From NCBI RefSeq assembly GCF_001429725.1, contig NZ_LMHV01000015.1:100-45095 (forward strand): a DNA stretch of 44,996 nt. The letters are read 5' to 3'. The position numbers and the translations under genes were made by a program. The notes under the pieces are model-generated. The model had not been told where the DNA came from. It saw nothing but the letters and a program-made list of their open reading frames with translations, and did not search any database. Each line of letters begins with the position of its first letter. Position 1 is the stretch's first letter. Shown piece after piece: positions 1-6,239 of this stretch. This DNA comes from Rhizobium sp. Root708 (GTDB lineage Bacteria; Pseudomonadota; Alphaproteobacteria; Rhizobiales; Rhizobiaceae).

Positions 1-347
1 GCGATATAGGAGTCGATCTGGTCGGCCGGGAGCAGGGGACGGAAAAGCCAGCCGACGAACAGCCAGCCGAGCAGCGCCATCGAGAACGGCTTGACCGCCC
101 AGTTGATGAACAGGGTGACCCCGATCCCGCGCCAGTATTTCCCGACCTTCGAAAGCGAGCCGAAGTCGATCTTCAACAGCATCGGAATGACCATCAGCCA
201 GATGAGCACGGCGACGGGGATGTTCACCTTGGCGACCTCGGCGTCGCCGATGACGTGAAAGACGCCTGGCATCATGTGGCCGAGGGCGATTCCGACGACG
301 ATGCAGAGAAAGACCCAAACGGTCAGGTATCGTTCGAACGTGGACAT
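1..347 (-). CDS. acr3: Arsenite efflux permease ACR3 family (5' part only; gene runs off the left edge)
   Basis: Reading the minus strand from the ATG at 347 gives about 115 residues, open to the window edge. They begin MSTFERYLTVWVFLCIVVG and include VLIWLMVIPMLLKIDFGSLS, which are typical of the first two membrane helices of ACR3/ArsB arsenite antiporters. ACR3 proteins export As(III) through the inner membrane. The ATG lies one base after the stop of arsC, so it is the last visible gene of an arsR-arsN2-arsC-acr3 operon. Identification rests on the N-terminal third only; the conserved cysteine of the fourth helix is outside the window. Confidence 0.85.
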   Translation of the reverse strand, partial: MSTFERYLTVWVFLCIVVGIALGHMMPGVFHVIGDAEVAKVNIPVAVLIWLMVIPMLLKIDFGSLSKVGKYWRGIGVTLFINWAVKPFSMALLGWLFVGWLFRPLLPADQIDSYI

Positions 348-348
348 G

Positions 349-822
349 TCATTCGGCCTTTGCGGATTTCAGGGAGGCGCCCTCCAGCCTGCCGATCTGG
401 CGAAGCTTGTGTTCGAGCGCGAGACGGTCGATGGAGGCGATTGGCAGACTAAGGAACGCCGAGATGCGGTTCTTCGCCGGGTCTTCGACGCCCCAGTGCG
501 CGGTCATCGGATGGCCGATCCAGACCGGGCAGGCCTCGCCTGCCGCACTGTCGCAGACGGTGAAAATGAAATCCATCTCGGGAGCGCCCGGTTCGGCAAA
601 GATGTCCCAGCTCTTCGACGCGAACCCCGTCGAGGGATAGCCGAGGGCTTCCAGCTCCTTGAGTGCGTGTGGGTTCACTTCACCCTTCGGCTGGCTGCCG
701 GCGGAGAATGCCTTGAAGCGTCCGCCACCATCCTTGTCGAGGATCGATTCGGCGAGGATGGAACGTGCGGAATTGCCCGTGCACAGGAAGAGCACGTTGT
801 AGGTCTTGTCGGTCATGGTCAT
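349..822 (-). CDS. arsC: Arsenate reductase, low-molecular-weight phosphatase type
   Basis: 157 residues. The N-terminus carries the P-loop CTGNSARS (Cys14 to Arg20, CX5R) of the LMW-protein-tyrosine-phosphatase-like arsenate reductases, which reduce As(V) to As(III) with thioredoxin or glutaredoxin. Later cysteines (Cys89 in VCDSAAGEACPVW and Cys97) fit the resolving cysteine region. The start is ambiguous between two in-frame ATGs six bases apart; GGAAAA upstream favours the second (816). It lies 8 bases after arsN2 and 1 base before acr3, so product As(III) can be handed to the exporter encoded next. Confidence 0.9.
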   Translation of the reverse strand: MTMTDKTYNVLFLCTGNSARSILAESILDKDGGGRFKAFSAGSQPKGEVNPHALKELEALGYPSTGFASKSWDIFAEPGAPEMDFIFTVCDSAAGEACPVWIGHPMTAHWGVEDPAKNRISAFLSLPIASIDRLALEHKLRQIGRLEGASLKSAKAE

Positions 823-830
823 TTTCCGTG

Positions 831-1271
831 TTAGGTCGGTGGCCTGTTCAGTCTCATAATCGTCGCCGACGCCGGGCAGAGGCCCGATAGCTGGCGGGTC
901 GAAAGGATCGCCTTCGGCGCCTGGTCACGGTCGACGACCATGAAGCCGAAGGGTTCGAAGAAGGTCGCCGCGCTCGTCGTGGCGAGGTAGACGTCGGCGG
1001 CGAGGGGCAACTTGGCGATCGTCAGCTCGACAAGACGGCGGCCGTAGCCCTGTGACCGGAACTCCGGAATGACGACGACAGAACGGAGAAGGACGGAGGA
1101 GCTCTCGCAGTTCTCGACGCCGGAGTAACCGACGACGCCGCCGTCGGAGTCGACCAGAGCGAAGTAGGTCCGGTCAGATCCCTCGAGATCATCGATCAAG
1201 AGTCCGGCGGACGTTAGGGCTGCCTTCAGCGCGTCGGAAACCGGAGCTGGCTCGAGTATCAGTTCACGCAT
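831..1271 (-). CDS. arsN2: GNAT acetyltransferase, ArsN2-like, of the arsenic operon
   Basis: 146 residues with a GNAT fold: a beta-strand then the acetyl-CoA pyrophosphate loop PEFRSQGYGRRLV (residues about 69-81), and a C-terminal FFEPFGF motif frequent in GNATs. Its position inside the ars operon, overlapping the arsR stop by 13 bases, matches the ArsN2 family found in many ars clusters. Some ArsN proteins acetylate organoarsenical antibiotics; the substrate here cannot be read from the sequence. The start ATG at 1271 lies inside the 3' end of arsR, implying translational coupling. Confidence 0.75.
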   Translation of the reverse strand: MRELILEPAPVSDALKAALTSAGLLIDDLEGSDRTYFALVDSDGGVVGYSGVENCESSSVLLRSVVVIPEFRSQGYGRRLVELTIAKLPLAADVYLATTSAATFFEPFGFMVVDRDQAPKAILSTRQLSGLCPASATIMRLNRPPT

Positions 1272-1621
1272 GGTTGGCTGCTTTCAGGCGAGCAGCATGG
1301 CGTGAGATCGGCGATCAGAGGTGCGCAGAGCTCGGCGTTCCCGCCGCAGCAGTCCTTGAGCAGGAAGAGCGTTAGCTCGCGGAACCCTTCAAGGTCGGCG
1401 CGATAGATGATGGAGCGGCTCTGCCGTTCGCTCTTGACGATCCCCGCGCGCTGCAACGTCGCAAGATGCGCCGACATCGTGTTCTGGGGCACGTCGAGCA
1501 TCCGGGCGAGCTCGCCTGCAGGAACGCCGGCCGGTTCCGCCTTTACGAGCTCACGGAAGGTTTCGAGGCGGGTGGTCTGGGCTAGTGCAGCGAGCGCCGC
1601 GATCGCAAGTTTTGATTCCAT
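1259..1621 (-). CDS. arsR: ArsR-family arsenite-responsive repressor
   Basis: 120 residues. A winged helix with recognition region LDVPQNTMSAHLATLQRAGI and wing SERQSRSIIYRAD identifies ArsR/SmtB. A cysteine pair (KDCCGGNAELC, residues about 91-99) and further C-terminal cysteines (CCSPESSQPC) form a likely As(III) site of the C-terminal type seen in some proteobacterial ArsR proteins, rather than the ELCVCDL site of the E. coli plasmid type. It is first in the operon. An inverted repeat directly upstream of its start codon is the probable autoregulatory operator. Confidence 0.92.
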   Translation of the reverse strand: MESKLAIAALAALAQTTRLETFRELVKAEPAGVPAGELARMLDVPQNTMSAHLATLQRAGIVKSERQSRSIIYRADLEGFRELTLFLLKDCCGGNAELCAPLIADLTPCCSPESSQPCVN

Positions 1622-1641
1622 ATATCCAGAATAACGGATAT
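1622..1641. promoter_or_regulatory. ArsR-type operator (ATATCC-N8-GGATAT)
   Basis: Perfect 6-bp inverted repeat ATATCC (1622-1627) and GGATAT (1636-1641) separated by 8 bases, touching the arsR start codon at 1619-1621. Placement directly over the arsR translation start fits autorepression. It is AT-rich in an otherwise GC-rich context. Confidence 0.6.
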
Positions 1642-1820
1642 TTTAATGACGTCAAGCTCTTGATCGCGAGCCTCTCCTCCATCTGCCAGCGCAGGCGCCG
1701 GTTGGATCTCTGGGTGCTGACACGGTTTGCTGTCGTGGCCATGATGCGTCCTCCTCTTCGCGGCAACCACAGGGCAAGCACAAAGTTCCGCGCCGGGCCT
1801 TGATGAAAACGTCGATATAT

Positions 1821-1840
1821 ATTATATTAGAATATATAAT
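1821..1840. promoter_or_regulatory. BigR-type AT-rich palindromic operator
   Basis: Perfect inverted repeat ATTATAT (1821-1827), 6-base spacer TAGAAT, ATATAAT (1834-1840), inside a 30-base almost pure AT stretch. It lies 22 bases upstream of the preferred blh start. BigR repressors of Agrobacterium and Xylella bind AT-rich palindromes of this kind in front of the blh operon (family knowledge). The following operon encodes BigR, so this is its likely binding site and overlaps the core promoter. Confidence 0.7.
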
Positions 1841-1862
1841 GAAATTTCACCCGGAGCCGGTC

Positions 1863-3161
1863 ATGCCCATTACAACGATATCCGAGAAGCTTTCCGTCTC
1901 GCCGCAGCCGAGTATTGAGGACATCCAGTCGCTCCGCGACAAAGGATTCAAGACCCTCATCAACAATCGACCGGACGACGAGGATCCCTCACAGCCGGGC
2001 ACGCAAGCGGAAAGCCAGGAAGCGATGCACCGCGGCCTGTCCTATGCGTTCATCCCAGTCACGGCCGACACGATCACCGAGGCGGACATACGTGCGTTTC
2101 AACGAGCGGTCGACGAATCCGAAGGACCCACGTTCGCCCACTGCAAGACCGGTACTCGCTCGCTGAACCTCTACCTCATCGGAGAGGTTCTCGACGGCCG
2201 CATTTCTGCCGACGAGGTCGTCGAATTCGGACGCAGCCGCGGCTTCGACACCAGCGCCGCCGCGGCCTGGCTCACGCGACATGCTGCCCGCAGGCCGCAG
2301 GTGAAGGGCTTCTTCGACAAGCGCACCTGGAGCGTCCAGTACGTGGTGTCCGATCCCGCGACCCGCAAGTGCGCCATCATTGACCCGGTGCTCGACTTCG
2401 ATGAGAGGGGCGGAGCTACGGCGACCATCAACGCGGACGCGATCCTCGACTACATCCGCGACAACGCGCTGACGGTCGAGTGGATTCTCGACACCCACCC
2501 CCATGCCGACCACTTCTCCGCCGCCCATTATCTGCAAGAGAAGACCGGCGCACAAACGGCGATCGGCGAGCGCGTCGTGGACGTCCAGAAGCTGTGGAAG
2601 GGCATCTACAACTGGCCTGAGCTTGCCACCGACGGCTCGCAATGGGACCGGCTGTTTGCCCATGGCGAGACGTTCAAGGTCGGCTCGATCGATGCCAAGG
2701 TGCTGTTCTCTCCGGGACATACGCTCGCCTCCGTCACCTTTTTGATCGGCGACGCTGCCTTCGTGCACGACACGCTCTTCATGCCCGACAGCGGTACGGC
2801 ACGTGCCGACTTCCCAGGCGGTGACGCCCGCGTCCTGTGGAAGTCGATCCAGGACATCCTCGCGCTCCCGGATGAGACGCGGATCTTTACCGGCCACGAC
2901 TACCAGCCGGACGGTCGGGCACCTCGCTGGGAAAGCACGGTGGCCGATCAGAAGAAGTTCAACCCGCATCTTGCTGGCGTGACGGAAGAAGAATTCGTGG
3001 CGCTCAGGACGAAACGCGACAAGACGCTGCCGCTGCCGAAGCTCATCCTGCATGCCCTGCAGGTGAACATCCGCGGCGGGCGCCTGCCGGAGCCGGAAGC
3101 CAACGGCCAGCGCTACCTCAAATTTCCGCTCGATGCACTACAGGGAGCAGCATGGGAATGA
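1863..3161 (+). CDS. blh: Bifunctional sulfur transferase / persulfide dioxygenase (Blh)
   Basis: 432 residues from the ATG at 1863. That start has GGAG 6 bases upstream; an earlier in-frame TTG at 1800 would put the operator inside the coding region. Residues 1-140 are a DUF442/phosphatase-like sulfurtransferase domain with the loop HCKTGTRS (Cys94). Residues about 150-432 are an ETHE1-like metallo-beta-lactamase domain with THPHADH (His212, His214, Asp216, His217), SPGHT and GHDYQPDGR. The protein oxidises glutathione persulfide to sulfite during sulfide detoxification. First gene of a five-gene operon; the 3' end overlaps bigR. Confidence 0.9.
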   Translation: MPITTISEKLSVSPQPSIEDIQSLRDKGFKTLINNRPDDEDPSQPGTQAESQEAMHRGLSYAFIPVTADTITEADIRAFQRAVDESEGPTFAHCKTGTRSLNLYLIGEVLDGRISADEVVEFGRSRGFDTSAAAAWLTRHAARRPQVKGFFDKRTWSVQYVVSDPATRKCAIIDPVLDFDERGGATATINADAILDYIRDNALTVEWILDTHPHADHFSAAHYLQEKTGAQTAIGERVVDVQKLWKGIYNWPELATDGSQWDRLFAHGETFKVGSIDAKVLFSPGHTLASVTFLIGDAAFVHDTLFMPDSGTARADFPGGDARVLWKSIQDILALPDETRIFTGHDYQPDGRAPRWESTVADQKKFNPHLAGVTEEEFVALRTKRDKTLPLPKLILHALQVNIRGGRLPEPEANGQRYLKFPLDALQGAAWE

Positions 3162-3499
3162 CCACCGATCTAAAGGCGATGGGGAGGGCGGGGCTTTCCC
3201 CCGCCGAGATGGCCAGCAGGGCCGGAGAGGTAGCGAACATCCTGAAGACGCTGTCCCATCCGGCGCGCCTGATGATCGTCTGTACCCTGGTGGAAGGCGA
3301 GTATTCGGTCGGCGAGCTTGAAGAGAAGCTCGACCTCCACCAGCCGCATCTGTCGCAGCACCTGACCGTGCTGCGTGGCTCCGGGATTGTTGAAACCCGG
3401 CGGGAGGGGAAACAGATCTTTTACCGCCTGACGGAAGAGAAGGCCGCGCAACTGGTCGCCGCCCTCTATGACATTTTCTGTGTAAAGGATGACAAGTGA
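3152..3499 (+). CDS. bigR: BigR, sulfide/persulfide-responsive ArsR-family repressor
   Basis: 115 residues as given. An ArsR/SmtB winged helix has recognition helix LDLHQPHLSQHLTVLRGSGI and wing RREGKQIFYRL. Cys44 (MIVCTL) and Cys110 (IFCVKD) are 66 residues apart, the spacing of the redox pair Cys42/Cys108 that I recall for Xylella BigR. An alternative ATG at 3158, overlapping the blh stop as ATGA, would give exactly that numbering. A disulfide or trisulfide between them releases DNA and derepresses the operon. Unusually, the regulator is second in its own operon. It overlaps pmpA by GTGA. Confidence 0.88.
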   Translation: MGMTTDLKAMGRAGLSPAEMASRAGEVANILKTLSHPARLMIVCTLVEGEYSVGELEEKLDLHQPHLSQHLTVLRGSGIVETRREGKQIFYRLTEEKAAQLVAALYDIFCVKDDK

Positions 3500-3906
3500 A
3501 CGCGTATCTCCCCTCATTTGTCGGGGGCATGCTGATCGGCGTGTCGGCCGTCCTGCTTCTGCTCCTCAACGGCCGGATTGCCGGGATCAGCGGGATCGTC
3601 GGGCGTCTTGTTCAAGGGGTCGGTTTGACGACCAATCTCGCCTTTGCGCTCGGGCTGTTGCTCGGGCCGCTCGCCTATCTGCTCATGTTCGGCGGCTGGC
3701 CGGTCGTGCAGATCACCACCGGCTGGCCGCTGCTCATCGTCGCGGGGCTGCTCGTCGGCTTCGGCTCGCGCATGGGATCGGGCTGCACCAGCGGCCACGG
3801 CGTGCTTGGGCTTGCCCGCCTGTCGCCGCGGTCGATGGTGGCGGTCGCCACGTTCCTGACGGCTGGCGCGGTCGCCGTCGCATTTCTGCGAGGTGTGGGG
3901 TCATGA
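3496..3906 (+). CDS. pmpA: YeeE/YedE-family half transporter, first subunit
   Basis: 136 residues from a GTG that overlaps the bigR stop (GTGA). It has four hydrophobic segments and the family motif GSGCTSGHGVLGLARLSPRS near residue 93, with the conserved cysteine used for relaying sulfur species in YeeE-type thiosulfate channels. It is half the length of a full YeeE protein and pairs with the next gene, as in the blh-bigR-pmp operons of rhizobia and Xylella. Probable role: membrane passage of a sulfur compound (sulfide, sulfite or thiosulfate); the direction is unknown. Confidence 0.85.
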   Translation: MNAYLPSFVGGMLIGVSAVLLLLLNGRIAGISGIVGRLVQGVGLTTNLAFALGLLLGPLAYLLMFGGWPVVQITTGWPLLIVAGLLVGFGSRMGSGCTSGHGVLGLARLSPRSMVAVATFLTAGAVAVAFLRGVGS

Positions 3907-4334
3907 ACCGGAACATCTACCAATTCGTGGCGGCGCTCGCTTCGGGCGTTGTCTTCGGCTTAGGACTGTCCTTGTCCGGCATGCTGAACCCTGTCCGCGT
4001 CCAAGGCTTCCTCGACGTCTTCGGCGCCTGGGATCCGAGCCTTGCCTTCGTTCTCGGCGGCGCCGTCGTCGTCGCCTTTTTCGGCGTGCAGGTGATGAAG
4101 CGGATGCGGCATCCAGCCTTTGACGACAGCTTCCACGTGCCGACGAGCCACCGGATCGATGCTCCGCTGATCGTTGGTTCGGCCTTGTTCGGCCTGGGCT
4201 GGGGAATCGGCGGCTTCTGTCCCGGTCCGGCCGTCGCATCCCTATCGGTCGGCCTCCCCCAGACGTTCCTGTTCGTCATCGCCATGCTGGTCGGGATGAC
4301 CTTGTTTGACAGAGTATGGAGCAGACGGACGTGA
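3903..4334 (+). CDS. pmpB: YeeE/YedE-family half transporter, second subunit
   Basis: 143 residues from ATG 3903, which overlaps the pmpA stop (ATGA). Conserved features are LSLSGMLNPVRVQGFLDVFG near residues 22-41 and GGFCPGPAVASL with the functional cysteine in the last third. It has four predicted membrane helices. Together with pmpA it reconstitutes a full-length YeeE-like permease. The region upstream of 3903 in the same frame is open but is pmpA coding sequence in another frame. Confidence 0.85.
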   Translation: MNRNIYQFVAALASGVVFGLGLSLSGMLNPVRVQGFLDVFGAWDPSLAFVLGGAVVVAFFGVQVMKRMRHPAFDDSFHVPTSHRIDAPLIVGSALFGLGWGIGGFCPGPAVASLSVGLPQTFLFVIAMLVGMTLFDRVWSRRT

Positions 4335-5113
4335 ACACCTCCATTTTGGCGGCCGTTGGCTCCGGCGGGATCGTCGGCTTCATGCTCGGCTTGCTCGGCG
4401 GCGGCGGGTCCATCCTGGCGACGCCGCTACTCCTCTACGTGGTCGGCGTGACCCAGCCGCACATCGCGATCGGAACGGGTGCACTCGCGGTCTCGGTGAA
4501 TGCCTTCGCGAACTTCGCAAGCCACGCGATCAAGGGGCACGTCTGGTGGCGCTGCGCGGCCGTCTTCTCCGCGCTCGGCGTCGTCGGCGCCCTCGGCGGC
4601 TCCAGTCTCGGCAAGGCGATGGACGGAGATCGCCTGATTTTCCTGTTCGGCATTCTCATGCTCGTCGTCGGCGTCCTGATGTTGAAGCCCAGGAAGCCAG
4701 TATCGGCAGAATGTCGGCCCATCGATCTTAAGATGTGCCTTGCCACCGCCGCCGTGGCACTCGCCGCCGGCGCTGCATCGGGTTTCTTCGGGATCGGCGG
4801 GGGCTTCCTGATCGTTCCCGGCCTCATGCTGGCGACGGGCATGCCGATGATCAACGCGATCGGGACATCTCTCCTCTCCGTCGCTGCCTTCGGACTGGCA
4901 ACGGCCCTGAGCTATGCCAGTTCAGGCTTGGTGGATTGGTGGCTTGCCTCCGAGTTTATTGGCGGTGGCATTGTCGGCGGCGTACTCGGCATGCTGCTCG
5001 CCACCCGGCTCAGCGCCTACAAGAACATCCTCAACCGCCTGTTCGCAGCGCTCATCTTCGTGGTTGCTGCATACATTTTGTATCGGAACTGGGGGACGGT
5101 GGTGCCGGGCTAA
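4316..5113 (+). CDS. TauE/SafE-family sulfite/organosulfonate exporter
   Basis: 265 residues with about eight hydrophobic segments. Two glycine-rich repeats (GLLGGGGSILATPLLLYVVG near the N-terminus and GFFGIGGGFLIVPGLMLATG near residue 157) are the duplicated TauE/SafE signature. The start may instead be GTG 4331, which overlaps the pmpB stop as GTGA and has GGAG 9 bases upstream. Fifth gene of the sulfide operon, so it probably exports the sulfite made by Blh. Confidence 0.85.
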   Translation: MEQTDVNTSILAAVGSGGIVGFMLGLLGGGGSILATPLLLYVVGVTQPHIAIGTGALAVSVNAFANFASHAIKGHVWWRCAAVFSALGVVGALGGSSLGKAMDGDRLIFLFGILMLVVGVLMLKPRKPVSAECRPIDLKMCLATAAVALAAGAASGFFGIGGGFLIVPGLMLATGMPMINAIGTSLLSVAAFGLATALSYASSGLVDWWLASEFIGGGIVGGVLGMLLATRLSAYKNILNRLFAALIFVVAAYILYRNWGTVVPG

Positions 5114-5334
5114 GGCGCCAAGCGAAGGGCTCGACAGCCGGCGAGCCGCGACTTTCGGCCAGAAGTGACCCTTGCGTATGAAGAGCGAGCGATCCTTGCA
5201 ACACCAACACGTTGACCATCTTGTAGAGACCAGCGGCGGCGTCGCTGATGGAGATGGTCGTACCCATCGTGTCTGAAAGCGACATGCCGCCACTCCGACA
5301 CGGCAGCGCATGAGCGCGGCCGTGTCCTTCCCCC
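5114..5334. other. Intergenic region, no gene recognised
   Basis: 221 bases between the tail-to-tail ends of the sulfide operon and a universal stress gene. A small hairpin GGCTCG-N8-CGAGCC (5128-5147) follows the transporter stop but lacks a T-run, so it is at best a weak terminator. A minus-strand open frame around 5052-5285 has no recognisable family and no good ribosome binding site. Confidence 0.4.
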
Positions 5335-6168
5335 TCAATGCGCCATGAATATTGGCATGCTGCTTTGCTCGATCATGTTGCGCGTCACGCCTCCGAAGAG
5401 CGTCTGCTGCCACCGAGGGTGGTTGTACGCTCCCATGACGATCAGATCGGCGTTCACGTCCATCGCATGCTGCCTCAGGACCTCGTCGGCCGTGTTTCCG
5501 CCGCTGGCCACGCGATCCACCTGAACCTTGACTCCGTGACGGGACAGAAAGCTCGCGATGTCGGCGCCTGGTTCTTCTCCATTCACCCGCTCTCGCGAGA
5601 CTGGATCGACCATCGTCACGTAGACGCAGTCCGCCGTCTTCAACAGGTCAAGGGCCTGCCTTGCGGCACGCGACGCCTCGTCGCTCGAATCCCATGCCAG
5701 TACGATCGATTTTGAAGTTGAAGAGAGTGGCCGGCGTCCGCGATTGATGATGACCGGCGTCGGCGTCTGGAACAGAGCGCCATCCATGACCCGTTTCTGG
5801 AGTTCCTCGTCCTTGCAGGCTTGGCGGCCGACGAGTACGACGTCGGCGTATAGCGCCCGTTCTGCAACGTCCTCCCGCGCAAAAGCATATTCCGTGTAGA
5901 CGTCCTGCACGTCGTAGGACAGTCCGGTGCTCGAGAGATACGCCTTGATGTCTTCGGCTTTCTTGACGAGTTCTTCGATTTCGCGCTGGCGTTCTTCCAG
6001 CCAGACGGTCGACAGGGAGTTGTATTCTCCCATCATCGGCGACGCACCCATGCAGATCACGACCGCGCTGAGATGCGCTCCGGAGGCTTCGCAAAACTCC
6101 ACGGCGGCCTTCAGATCTTCGTCGAAATATTTGGAAGTCAGGATGCTCATTACCGTGCGAATGGACAT
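5335..6168 (-). CDS. Two-domain universal stress protein
   Basis: 277 residues from ATG 6168, chosen because AGGTGA stands 7 bases upstream; an upstream in-frame ATG at 6243 would run through the FixK box. Two Usp domains in tandem: residues about 1-145 (degenerate) and 150-277, the latter with DLIVMGAYNHPRWQQTLFGG and VTRNMIEQSSMPIF, the nucleotide-binding and closing strands. Two-domain Usps of this kind are induced under low oxygen in proteobacteria. A FixK/Fnr box at 6226-6239 is centred 64 bases from the start. It lies directly downstream of, and co-directional with, the P-type ATPase. Confidence 0.88.
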   Translation of the reverse strand: MSIRTVMSILTSKYFDEDLKAAVEFCEASGAHLSAVVICMGASPMMGEYNSLSTVWLEERQREIEELVKKAEDIKAYLSSTGLSYDVQDVYTEYAFAREDVAERALYADVVLVGRQACKDEELQKRVMDGALFQTPTPVIINRGRRPLSSTSKSIVLAWDSSDEASRAARQALDLLKTADCVYVTMVDPVSRERVNGEEPGADIASFLSRHGVKVQVDRVASGGNTADEVLRQHAMDVNADLIVMGAYNHPRWQQTLFGGVTRNMIEQSSMPIFMAH

Positions 6169-6225
6169 TTCGATCACCTCTCTTGTTGAATATCGAGAGG
6201 ATAACGGCACTTGCGGCGACATTCT

Positions 6226-6239
6226 TTGATCTTCGTCAA
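6226..6239. promoter_or_regulatory. FixK/Fnr-type box TTGATCTTCGTCAA
   Basis: Matches TTGAY-N4-RTCAA. It overlaps the last codons of the upstream ATPase gene and is centred 64 bases from the start of the universal stress gene 5335-6168, giving a plausible class II promoter with a leader of about 23 bases. Confidence 0.75.

Noticed and set aside
1551..1742. Minus-strand frame of about 63 codons with a good ribosome site upstream of arsR
   Set aside because: It crosses the arsR operator and the start of arsR in another frame and has no recognisable family; perhaps a remnant.
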